64,000 nucleotides of DNA from Lentzea waywayandensis (lineage in GTDB: Bacteria; Actinomycetota; Actinomycetes; Mycobacteriales; Pseudonocardiaceae), in assembly GCF_900115955.1 (NCBI RefSeq), contig NZ_FOYL01000015.1:62001-126000 (forward strand), read 5' to 3'. Below the pieces are notes generated by a model that made no database searches, was not told the origin of the DNA, and saw nothing but the letters and a program-made list of their open reading frames with translations. Positions 56,714 through 64,000 of this stretch are shown in pieces; position 1 is the stretch's first letter, and every line of letters begins with the position of its first letter. A program made the translations under genes and the position numbers.

Positions 56714-58999
56714 GTGACCACTCTCATGGCGCGCTTCAAGCAGCGGATGCGCAGGTTCGCGCAGAAACCGGGGTCGATCGACCTCGCCCCGTTCCAGGCC
56801 CTGCTCTCGGACGTGGAGAAACACGCCGAGACGTTCAAGGCGTTCAGCGACGAGGAGCTGACGGCACACGCCAAGAAGCTGCGCGAGGAGAGCACGGACA
56901 CCGAGCTCGTGGCGCTGACCCGGGAGGCCGCCGAGCGCGCCATTGGGCAGCGGCCGTTCGACGTGCAGGTGCTGGGTGCGCTGGGCCTGCTCAGCGGGCT
57001 CGTCGTCGAGATGGCCACCGGTGAGGGCAAGACGCTCGCGGGCGCCATGGCCGCAGCCGGGTTCGCGATCAAGGGCAAGCGCGTCCACGTGGTCAGCGTC
57101 AACGACTACCTCGCCCAGCGCGACGCGGAGTGGATGGGGCCGCTGTACGCGCTGCTCGGGGTCACCGTGGGCTGGATCAACGGCAGCTCGAAGGCCGAGG
57201 AGCGCCGCGAGGCCTACCAGTGCGAGATCACCTACGCGCCGGTCAGCGAGATCGGGTTCGACGTCCTGCGCGACCGGATCGTCACCCGCGAGGAAGACCT
57301 GATCGTTCCCGAGCCGGAGGTCGCGCTGATCGACGAGGCCGACTCGGTGCTCGTCGACGAGGCGCGCGTGCCGCTGGTGCTGGCCGGCTCGACCAGTGCG
57401 GAGGCGGCCGACCCCGTCATCGCGGACCTGGTGAAGCGGCTGCGGCAGAACCTGCACTACGAGATCGACGACGAGGAGCGCAACGTCTTCCTCACGGGCG
57501 CGGGGTCCGAGGCCGTCGAGCGGGCGCTCGGCGAGATCGACCTGTACTCGCAGGAGCACGTCACCTCCACGCTGTCGAAGGTGAACGTCGCGCTGCACGC
57601 GCAGGTGCTGCTGCACCGCGACGTCGACTACATCGTGCGTGACGGCAAGGTGCACCTCATCAACGACACGCGTGGCCGTGTCGCGAAGCTCCAGCGGTGG
57701 CCGGACGGCCTTCAGGCCGCGGTCGAGGCCAAGGAGAACGTGCAGACGACCGAGTCGGGCGAGATCCTCGACTCGATGACGGTGCAGGCGCTGCTGTCGC
57801 GCTACCCGACGCGCTGCGGCATGACCGGTACCGCCGTCGCCGTCGCCGAGACGCTGCGGGAGTTCTACGAGCTCGAGGTGCTCGTGATCCCGCCGAACAA
57901 GGAGAACATCCGCGAGGACGAGCACTTCCGCCTCTACGCGACGCTGGAGCAGAAGGAAGACGCGATCGTCGAGGAGATCAAGGAGGCCCACGAGAACGGG
58001 CGCCCGATCCTCGTCGGCACGCTCGACGTCGCCGAGTCGGAGCGGATCTCCTCCAAGCTGCGCGCCGCCGGCATCGAGTGCGTGGTGCTCAACGCGAAGA
58101 ACGACGCCGAGGAGGCGTCGATCATCGCCGACGCCGGTTCGTACCAGCGCATCACGGTCTCCACGCAGATGGCCGGTCGCGGTACGGACATCCGTCTCGG
58201 TGGCCACGAGGGCGAGGACCACGACCGGATCGCCGAACTGGGCGGCCTGTACGTGATCGGATCGGGACGCCACTCGTCGTCGCGCCTGGACGACCAGCTG
58301 CGCGGCCGCGCCGGACGTCAGGGCGACCCCGGCGGCTCGGTGTTCTTCTCGTCCATGCAGGACGAGCTGATCACCCAGTACGCGCCGGACGCCGAGGATC
58401 CGTCCGAAGTGGACAACGACGGCCGGGTGCACGACAAGGGCCTGCTGCACACCTTCGAGCACGCGCAGCGCGTGGCCGAGGGCGTGAACCTGGAGATCCA
58501 CCGCAACACCTGGCGTTACAACAAGCTGATCGAGCACCAGCGCGACCTGCTGCTCAAGCACCGCGACGTCGTGCTGCGCACGGACGCGGCGTTCGAGAAG
58601 GTCGGCGAGAAGGAAGGCGCGCCGGACGAGATCGCCGCCGACGCCGCCCGCAAGATCACGCTGTTCTTCCTCGACGACCTGTGGACGCACCACCTCACGT
58701 TCCTGTCGGACCTGCGCGAGGGCATCCACCTGCGCGCGCTGGCCCGGCAGAACCCGCTGGACGAGTTCCACCGCGAGGCCATCCCGGCGTTCAACAAGAT
58801 CGTGCCGGAGTCGTGGGAGCTCACCAAGGAGAAGTACGAGGCGGCGAAGATCACCGACGACGGCTACGACCTCGCCGACGCCGGGGTCAAGCGCCCGAGC
58901 TCGACGTGGACGTACCTGGTGCACGACAACCCGTTCGGCTCCGGGCTCGAGGAGACGATGAAGGGTCTCGTGAAGATGGTGCGCGGCCAGCGCCGCTGA
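56714..58999 (+). CDS. secA2: Accessory Sec system translocase SecA2
   Basis: A 761-aa ATPase: VEMATGEGKTLAGAMAAAGF (Walker A, GEGKT), ALIDEADSVLVDEAR (DEAD), SRYPTRCGMTGTAVAVAE, and GRAGRQGDPGGSVFFSSMQD (motif VI). It is about 140-200 residues shorter than housekeeping SecA and lacks the zinc-binding C terminus, typical of actinobacterial SecA2. It exports a limited set of proteins through SecYEG. GTG 56714 is chosen; ATG 56726 (MARFKQRMRRF) is an alternative, and neither has a clear ribosome site. Confidence 0.93.
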   Translation: MTTLMARFKQRMRRFAQKPGSIDLAPFQALLSDVEKHAETFKAFSDEELTAHAKKLREESTDTELVALTREAAERAIGQRPFDVQVLGALGLLSGLVVEMATGEGKTLAGAMAAAGFAIKGKRVHVVSVNDYLAQRDAEWMGPLYALLGVTVGWINGSSKAEERREAYQCEITYAPVSEIGFDVLRDRIVTREEDLIVPEPEVALIDEADSVLVDEARVPLVLAGSTSAEAADPVIADLVKRLRQNLHYEIDDEERNVFLTGAGSEAVERALGEIDLYSQEHVTSTLSKVNVALHAQVLLHRDVDYIVRDGKVHLINDTRGRVAKLQRWPDGLQAAVEAKENVQTTESGEILDSMTVQALLSRYPTRCGMTGTAVAVAETLREFYELEVLVIPPNKENIREDEHFRLYATLEQKEDAIVEEIKEAHENGRPILVGTLDVAESERISSKLRAAGIECVVLNAKNDAEEASIIADAGSYQRITVSTQMAGRGTDIRLGGHEGEDHDRIAELGGLYVIGSGRHSSSRLDDQLRGRAGRQGDPGGSVFFSSMQDELITQYAPDAEDPSEVDNDGRVHDKGLLHTFEHAQRVAEGVNLEIHRNTWRYNKLIEHQRDLLLKHRDVVLRTDAAFEKVGEKEGAPDEIAADAARKITLFFLDDLWTHHLTFLSDLREGIHLRALARQNPLDEFHREAIPAFNKIVPESWELTKEKYEAAKITDDGYDLADAGVKRPSSTWTYLVHDNPFGSGLEETMKGLVKMVRGQRR

Positions 59000-59002
59000 C
59001 AG

Positions 59003-59263
59003 TCAGATCTTCCCCGGGACGAGATCGTCCGCGGATCTGGCGGGCCGGGGCAACGCCTCGGCCCGTCTGACTGTTCTGGGCGTGGTCATCTCGTCGGTCA
59101 GTTTTCTGATCTCCGCGAGGATGTCCAGGTGTTCCTGCGACGGCGGTGGGCCAACGAGGTTGGACCGGTTGTGCGCCGTCCGTTCCGCGCGCTCGGCCAG
59201 AAGCCGGATGCGGCGCAGGTGTTCGTGCTCCCCGTCCGGGAGCAAGAAGTCCGTCTGCTCCAT
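59003..59263 (-). CDS. Small hypothetical protein downstream of the Rieske gene
   Basis: An 86-aa hydrophilic, largely helical protein: MEQTDFLLPDGEHEHLRRIR, TAHNRSNLVGPPPSQEHLDI, LAEIRKLTDEMTTPRTVRRA. No family is recognised. ATG 59263 lies 45 bp after the Rieske stop; a longer frame with an Arg-rich N terminus (to 59425) overlaps that gene and is unlikely. It could be an operon tail gene. Its stop is three bases from the convergent secA2 stop. Confidence 0.5.
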   Translation of the reverse strand: MEQTDFLLPDGEHEHLRRIRLLAERAERTAHNRSNLVGPPPSQEHLDILAEIRKLTDEMTTPRTVRRAEALPRPARSADDLVPGKI

Positions 59264-59307
59264 CACCCGTGCCAGCTTTCGCCGTGCACGGGTGAGCAGT
59301 CGATCCC

Positions 59308-60420
59308 CTAGTCGGCTGATTCCAGTTTCTGGACGAGCCACTCGTGGAAACCGCCGATGTGGTGCTCTGAGGGCACCAGCACTCCGCCCTGCGCGTAGGC
59401 GCGGGAGGCCATCGCGGGCTGGCATCGCTCGCAGGCTTCGAAGTCCTGTTCGTTCACCCGGTGGAACAGCTCGACCGAGCGAGAGACGTCACGGCCGGTG
59501 TCGACCACTTCCTTGGCGTAGAGCCAATCGCACTCGACGATCGTCCGATCCGCCGCCAGCGGGTACATCCGGTGCAGGATCACGTGATCCGGCACGAGGT
59601 TGATGAACACCTGCGGTTTGACGGTGATGGCGTAATACTTCCTGTCGCGTTCCTCTTCCAGCGACGAGAGTTTCTCGAATCCCTCACTGCCGTCGACCGT
59701 GAAACCCTTGATCTCGTCACCGAACTCGGCGCCGTGCCCGACGTAGTACTGGGCCGCGTAGCCGTCGGCGAACTCGGGCAGCACCTCGGTGAGCTCGGGG
59801 TGGATCGTCGCGCAGTGGTAGCACTCCATGAAGTTCTCGATGATGAGCTTCCAGTTGGCCTTGACGTCGTAGACGATTCGTCTGCCCACGGACAACTGGT
59901 CGATCTCGTAGCCGTCGATGCCCTCCAACGAGCCCAGGCGTTCGGTCACGGCGCTCAGGACGTCGTCCTCGAAGCTGGGCGGGTCCTCGGCGAGGTTCAC
60001 CCACACGTAGCCGAGCCATTCGTGCAAGTGCACCTTCGTCAGTCCGTACGCAACGCGGTCGACGTCCGGCATCGAGGTGAGGTTGGGCGCGGCGATCAGG
60101 TTGCCGTCCAGCGCGTAGGTCCAGGCGTGGTACGGGCACTGGAACGCCCGTTTGACGCTGCCGGCCTCGTCGACGCAGATGCGCGCGCCGCGGTGGCGGC
60201 AGACGTTCAGGAACGCGTTGAGGCCGCCTTTGCGGTCGCGCGCGATGAGCACGCTCTCCCGCCCGACCTGCACCGTGCGGAAGTCGCCGGCGTTGGGCAG
60301 GTCGCCCGACTTCACCGCGCAGAACCACATCTTCTCGAAGATGGCCGCCTGTTCCCGCGCGAAGATCGCGGGGTCGGTGTAGTAGCGGCCCTCGAGGGTG
60401 GAGATCAGGCTGCCGGTCAT
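59308..60420 (-). CDS. Rieske non-heme iron oxygenase alpha subunit (glycine-betaine demethylase-like)
   Basis: A 370-aa protein. The Rieske [2Fe-2S] ligands are in NVCRHRGARI and CPYHAWTYAL. The mononuclear iron site is IIENFMECYHCATIHPEL (Asn/His/His) with a downstream Asp. The C-terminal half is alpha-oxygenase type. Given the adjacent dimethylglycine and sarcosine oxidases, the substrate is most likely glycine betaine (GbcA role, N-demethylation to dimethylglycine); this is context inference. ATG 60420 overlaps the sarcosine oxidase stop (ATGA). No GbcB-type reductase is visible in the window. Confidence 0.87.
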   Translation of the reverse strand: MTGSLISTLEGRYYTDPAIFAREQAAIFEKMWFCAVKSGDLPNAGDFRTVQVGRESVLIARDRKGGLNAFLNVCRHRGARICVDEAGSVKRAFQCPYHAWTYALDGNLIAAPNLTSMPDVDRVAYGLTKVHLHEWLGYVWVNLAEDPPSFEDDVLSAVTERLGSLEGIDGYEIDQLSVGRRIVYDVKANWKLIIENFMECYHCATIHPELTEVLPEFADGYAAQYYVGHGAEFGDEIKGFTVDGSEGFEKLSSLEEERDRKYYAITVKPQVFINLVPDHVILHRMYPLAADRTIVECDWLYAKEVVDTGRDVSRSVELFHRVNEQDFEACERCQPAMASRAYAQGGVLVPSEHHIGGFHEWLVQKLESAD

Positions 60421-61514
60421 ACTCTGCCTCTCAAGCGAGCCGGGTCGAAAAGGCCGATCGGGTGCCGCGTGGCCCCGTCGATCACGAGGTCGGCGAGGAT
60501 CTCGCCGACCACGGGCACGAACTTGAAGCCGTGCCCCGAGAAGCCGCACGCCACCGTCACGTCGTGCTCGCGGGCGATGACGAAGTGCCGGTCGGCGGTG
60601 TTGGTGTACATGCAGGTCGCGGCGCGTTGGAACGTGCCGGCGAGGCCGGGCATCGGCGACCTGGTGGCGTTCGCCATCGCCTCGACCTCGTGGGCGTGCA
60701 CCGTGCGGTCGATGGTCTCGGGCGTGCAGATCTGGCCGCCGCTGTGGAACGCGACCTTGACTGCGCCGTCGTGCGCGGGGAAGCCGTAGAAGTTCGTGCC
60801 GTCGGCACGGTCCCAGATGTAGATCGGGTGGTCGCGGAAGTCCTCGTCCGGGGTGAAGTAGAACTGGACCTGACGTTCGATCTCAAACGGGATTCCCAGG
60901 TCTCCCAGCAACTCCGGCGCCCACGGGCCGGGGCACACGACGACGTGTTCGGCTTCGTAGGTGGCACGAGCCGTGGTGACCCTGCCGGACTCCCAGTGCG
61001 TCACCGGCTCTTCGAAGCGCAGGTCGGCACCCGCCCGCTGGGCGAGCGCAAGATGGGCCCGCACGGCAGTCTCCGGGACCACGAAGCCCGCGCCGGGTTC
61101 GTACAGCCCGATCTCGTCGTCCGCCGGACGCATCCCGGGAAAGCGCTCGCGCAGCTGGGACGCGTCGAGCAGTTCGTGTTTCAGACCGAACTGCTCGACG
61201 CTCGCCCGGCTACCCGTGATGGCGCCGCGGTCCGGATCGCCGACGATGACTCCGCCGACGCGGTGGAAGACGTGCTCGCCGCTGTCCCGTTCGATCTGGT
61301 CCCACATCTCATGAGCCCGCAGCAGCAACGGAACGTACGCGGGGTCCTCGAAGTAGGCCTGCCGCGTGATGCGCGACCCGCCGTGGCTCGACCCGTGCGC
61401 GTGCACAGGCGTGAACTTCTCCAGCCCCAGCACCCGTTTCCCGCGCTGGGCGAGCCGGTAGGCGGCAGCACTGCCCATGCCGCCGAGCCCGATGACGATG
61501 ACGTCGTAGATCAC
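60417..61514 (-). CDS. Monomeric sarcosine oxidase / N-methyl amino acid oxidase (FAD)
   Basis: A 365-aa flavoenzyme: YDVIVIGLGGMGSAAAYRLA (FAD dinucleotide fold), HGSSHGGSRITRQAYFEDPA (family signature), and VACGFSGHGFKFVPVVGE with the Cys that covalently binds FAD. It oxidises sarcosine to glycine, formaldehyde and H2O2. The GTG overlaps the dimethylglycine oxidase stop (GTGA), and its own stop overlaps the Rieske ATG, so all three are translationally coupled. Confidence 0.92.
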   Translation of the reverse strand: MIYDVIVIGLGGMGSAAAYRLAQRGKRVLGLEKFTPVHAHGSSHGGSRITRQAYFEDPAYVPLLLRAHEMWDQIERDSGEHVFHRVGGVIVGDPDRGAITGSRASVEQFGLKHELLDASQLRERFPGMRPADDEIGLYEPGAGFVVPETAVRAHLALAQRAGADLRFEEPVTHWESGRVTTARATYEAEHVVVCPGPWAPELLGDLGIPFEIERQVQFYFTPDEDFRDHPIYIWDRADGTNFYGFPAHDGAVKVAFHSGGQICTPETIDRTVHAHEVEAMANATRSPMPGLAGTFQRAATCMYTNTADRHFVIAREHDVTVACGFSGHGFKFVPVVGEILADLVIDGATRHPIGLFDPARLRGRV

Positions 61515-63877
61515 CCCCGGAGCCGCTTCATCTCGGGGTCGTACAACGGCTCCCGCGCCGGGCGCGCGGTGACCTTCCGACCGAAGTACTCGATCTCGAC
61601 CTCGTCGTCGATCTCGCTGGGCAGCCAGGCGTACGCGATGTTGAGACCTGTCGTGTAGCCGTAGGCGGCGCTGGTGACGTACCCGACCGGTTCTCCCTGG
61701 TGGAACACGGGTTCGTTGCCCAGCACGACGCTGCGCGGGTCGTCGATCGTGAGGCAGGTGAGCTTCTTGGTCGAGGTCAGGTTGTGCAGCGAGCCCTTGC
61801 CGAGGAACTCCTTGTCCTGGCGCACCGCGAACCCGAGCCCCGCCTCGAACGGGTCGTGCTCGGTCGTCATGTCCGTGCCCCACGACCGGTAGCCCTTCTC
61901 CAGGCGCAGGCTGTTGAACGCGCCGCGCCCGGCCGCGATGACCCCGTGCCGCTGCCCCGCCTCCCACAGCGTGTCCCACAGCTTCGGACCCATGTCCGCG
62001 GTGGTGTAGAGCTCCCAGCCGAGTTCGCCCACATAGGACAGTCGCAGCGCGGTCACCGGAACGTTCTTGATGAACGCCCACTGCGCGGTGAAGTACCCCT
62101 TCCGCGTGTCCAGAGTGTGCGCGATGTCGTTGATCAGATCGCGTGCGAGCGGGCCCCACAGGCCGATGCAGCACGTTCCGGCCGTGATGTCCTTGACGTA
62201 GACGTCATCGGGCGCGTGCCGGGTGAGCCAGTCGAGGTCGAGGTTGCCGTTCGCACCGACCTGGAACGTCGTCGCGTCGAGGCGCGCGATCGTGAGGTCA
62301 CTGCGCACGCCGCCCTGCTCGTCCAGCAGCAGCGTGTAGACGACCGCGCCGGGTTTGCGGTTGAGGTTGTTGGTCGTCATGTGCTGGAGGAACTCCAGCG
62401 CTCCCGGCCCGCTGACCTCCAGCCGTTTCAACGGGGTCATGTCGAACAGCGCGACCCGTTTGCGCGTCACCAGCGCCTCGGCCCCGCAGATCGGCGACCA
62501 GAACCGGCTCGCCCACTCGCCCCGCGCGGGCACCTCGGCGACCTCGGGCAGGCCGGCGTTGGCCTCGTACCAGTGCGGGCGCTCCCAGCCGGACGCCTCC
62601 AGGAAGAACGCGCCGAGCTCCTGCTGCCTGCCGTAGAACGGACTCGTCCGGATCGGCCGCGGGCTCTCCATGGGCTGCAACGGGTGCAGCAGGTCGTAGA
62701 CCTCGACGAAGTTCTGGCAGCTGCGTTCCAGCACGTAGTCCGGCGCCAGCTGCACCTGCTCGAACCGGTTGAGGTCGCTCGAGTGCAGGTCCAGCTCCGG
62801 CTGCCCCTCGACGATCCACTCGGCCATCGACCGCGCCACCCCGGCGGAGTGCGTGATCCACACCGCCTCCGCGACCCAGAACCCCTTGAGGCCAGGATGC
62901 TCGCCCAGCAACGGCATCCCGTCGCTGGTGAACGAGAACAGCCCGTTGAAGCCGCTCTCGACCCCCGCCTCGGCCAGCGCGGGAATCAGCTCGACGGCCG
63001 ACTCCCACGAGGCCTTGAAGTCCTCCTCGGTGAACGGCAGCTCCGAGCCGGTGATGTCCTGGGCGGCGATGGGCATGGGCCGATGCCCGTACGCGCCGAT
63101 GCCCAGCGCCTGGCCGTGCGAGCGGAAGTACAGGTCGGCTTCCTGGTGCCGCAGGATCGGCTGCCGCGCAAGCGCTTCCGCGTCGGCGTTCACGTTGCCG
63201 GTGAACACGTACTGGTGCGCCATCGGCACGAGCGGGACGGTCAGCCCGACCATCTCCCCCAGCACCGGCCCCCACATCCCGGCGCACGACACCACGATGT
63301 CCGCGGCGAACACGTCCGTCTCGGTCCGCACGCCGGTGACCCTGTCGCCCGCGGTCTCGACGACGACGACCTTCTGCCCGAACTCGAACCGCGCCCCGCG
63401 CTCGATCGCCCGCCGCGCCTGGATCTCGGCGGCCTGAACGGGCCTCGCGAGACCGTCGCTCGGGATCAGGAACCCGCCGAGCAGCTGGTCCCGGTCCAGC
63501 AACGGGTGCAGGCGCGCGACCTCGTCCGCGTCGATCAGCCGGCTCTGCACGCCCCACGACGTGGCCCAGCCGTGCCTGCGCGAGAGGTCGGTGAGCCGTT
63601 CGGGGCTGGTGGCGATCTCCAGGCCGCCGATCTGGTCGAAGCAGCCCAGAGCGGTGTACTTCTCGACCGTGTAGCGGGCGAAGGCGGTCATGCTGCGGCA
63701 GGAGTTCGTCTGAAAGACCAGGCCAGGGGCGTGGCTGCTGGACCCGCCGACCGCGAGGCCGCCGGCCTGGTCGAGGACCGTGACGTTGGTGAAACCCCGA
63801 TCGGTGAGCTCGTCGGCCAGCGCGCACCCGACGATCCCCGCCCCCACGAGCACCACGCGAGGCACTTCACCAGGCAT
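61511..63877 (-). CDS. Dimethylglycine oxidase-type FAD oxidoreductase with GcvT domain
   Basis: A 788-aa protein. The N-terminal FAD half has RVVLVGAGIVGCALADELTD, the covalent-flavin His in GGSSSHAPGLVFQT, and NGLFSFTSDGMPLLGEHPGL. The C-terminal half is a GcvT/aminomethyltransferase domain (FDMTPLKRLEVSGPGALEFL; GRGAFNSLRLEKGYRSWGTD), which captures the formaldehyde on tetrahydrofolate. It matches Arthrobacter dimethylglycine oxidase in domain order and size. ATG 63877 with GAAGGGG upstream. It is first gene of the betaine operon. Confidence 0.93.
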   Translation of the reverse strand: MPGEVPRVVLVGAGIVGCALADELTDRGFTNVTVLDQAGGLAVGGSSSHAPGLVFQTNSCRSMTAFARYTVEKYTALGCFDQIGGLEIATSPERLTDLSRRHGWATSWGVQSRLIDADEVARLHPLLDRDQLLGGFLIPSDGLARPVQAAEIQARRAIERGARFEFGQKVVVVETAGDRVTGVRTETDVFAADIVVSCAGMWGPVLGEMVGLTVPLVPMAHQYVFTGNVNADAEALARQPILRHQEADLYFRSHGQALGIGAYGHRPMPIAAQDITGSELPFTEEDFKASWESAVELIPALAEAGVESGFNGLFSFTSDGMPLLGEHPGLKGFWVAEAVWITHSAGVARSMAEWIVEGQPELDLHSSDLNRFEQVQLAPDYVLERSCQNFVEVYDLLHPLQPMESPRPIRTSPFYGRQQELGAFFLEASGWERPHWYEANAGLPEVAEVPARGEWASRFWSPICGAEALVTRKRVALFDMTPLKRLEVSGPGALEFLQHMTTNNLNRKPGAVVYTLLLDEQGGVRSDLTIARLDATTFQVGANGNLDLDWLTRHAPDDVYVKDITAGTCCIGLWGPLARDLINDIAHTLDTRKGYFTAQWAFIKNVPVTALRLSYVGELGWELYTTADMGPKLWDTLWEAGQRHGVIAAGRGAFNSLRLEKGYRSWGTDMTTEHDPFEAGLGFAVRQDKEFLGKGSLHNLTSTKKLTCLTIDDPRSVVLGNEPVFHQGEPVGYVTSAAYGYTTGLNIAYAWLPSEIDDEVEIEYFGRKVTARPAREPLYDPEMKRLRG

Positions 63878-64000
63878 CAGGACACCCCTTCGCCGCAGTT
63901 GCGAGTGACAAAACTCGTTCCGCTATCTGCAACAAGTTGCGGCCAGGGGGTCCGGCTGTCAATACCGCCGTTCGCGCGGTCAAGGAAATCGTGTGCGCGT
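63878..64000 (-). promoter_or_regulatory. Promoter/operator region of the betaine operon (partial)
   Basis: Upstream of the dimethylglycine oxidase ATG lie two inverted repeats: CGAGT-GACAAA-ACTCG (about 63902-63917) and GCAAC-AA-GTTGC (63929-63940). Their spacing suits a dimeric regulator of GntR or IclR type. The regulator itself is outside the window, and no -10/-35 could be fixed. Confidence 0.35.

Noticed and set aside
56393..58924. 843-aa minus-strand open frame opposite secA2
   Set aside because: Antisense shadow of an unambiguous SecA2 gene with all helicase motifs.

Overview
The window is high-GC DNA with actinobacterial start-codon habits (many GTG starts, tightly overlapping ATGA/GTGA gene junctions). 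It carries XRE-DUF397 pairs, AICE-type integrases, SecA2, DUF6319-type and Spo0M-like proteins. Together these suggest a filamentous actinomycete, most likely Pseudonocardiaceae (Lentzea/Saccharothrix-like). The genus is inferred from gene content, not measured.

Layout. (1) 1-21.8 kb is a decayed accessory island next to a tRNA-Pro gene. It holds a truncated transposase, an excisionase plus a frameshifted tyrosine integrase whose catalytic Tyr codon is now an amber stop, a membrane-anchored solute-binding-like protein paired with a GH13 alpha-glucosidase, and a patchwork of gene fragments (TPR regulator, IS21 istA). The largest item is a polymorphic-toxin locus on the minus strand: a 2709-aa secreted YD/RHS protein ending in a DNA/RNA non-specific nuclease, a double-SUKH immunity gene, a decayed orphan copy of the nuclease tip, and a second double-SUKH immunity gene. 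An intact ISL3-type insertion sequence and the 3' part of a second integrase in inverted orientation end the island. (2) 22-36.9 kb is core-like: a NarL/DesK-type two-component system, cmk-plsC-der, small enzymes, a TPR / HATPase-receiver / STAS / chorismate mutase run, a DUF1015 gene divergent from a KhtT-like regulator plus CPA2 antiporter, and a subtilase followed by an overlapping small I9-like protein. (3) 36.9-37.3 kb is a non-coding stretch with a 144-bp nested palindrome. (4) 37.3-56.6 kb is largely fatty-acyl/branched-acyl metabolism: SDRs, FabG-MaoC, acyl-CoA dehydrogenase, thiolase and a single-chain biotin-dependent acyl-CoA carboxylase with a transporter, plus TetR regulators. A 16-bp inverted repeat (CTAAGCG-N-T/C-type) occurs four times in front of these operons. 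Embedded here are a three-gene SBP/VWA operon, an XRE-DUF397 pair and a DnaQ-like exonuclease. (5) 56.7-64 kb holds secA2 and an overlapping operon for glycine-betaine demethylation: dimethylglycine oxidase, monomeric sarcosine oxidase and a Rieske oxygenase.

How genes work together. The toxin locus is a classic toxin/immunity array with an orphan reserve module. The acyl-CoA operons appear to form one TetR-controlled regulon, probably controlled by the TetR gene at 50.45 kb. The betaine operon encodes three successive N-demethylation steps from betaine to glycine. Starts given here were chosen from Shine-Dalgarno spacing, overlap with the upstream stop, or alignment to a paralogue in the window; alternatives are noted.
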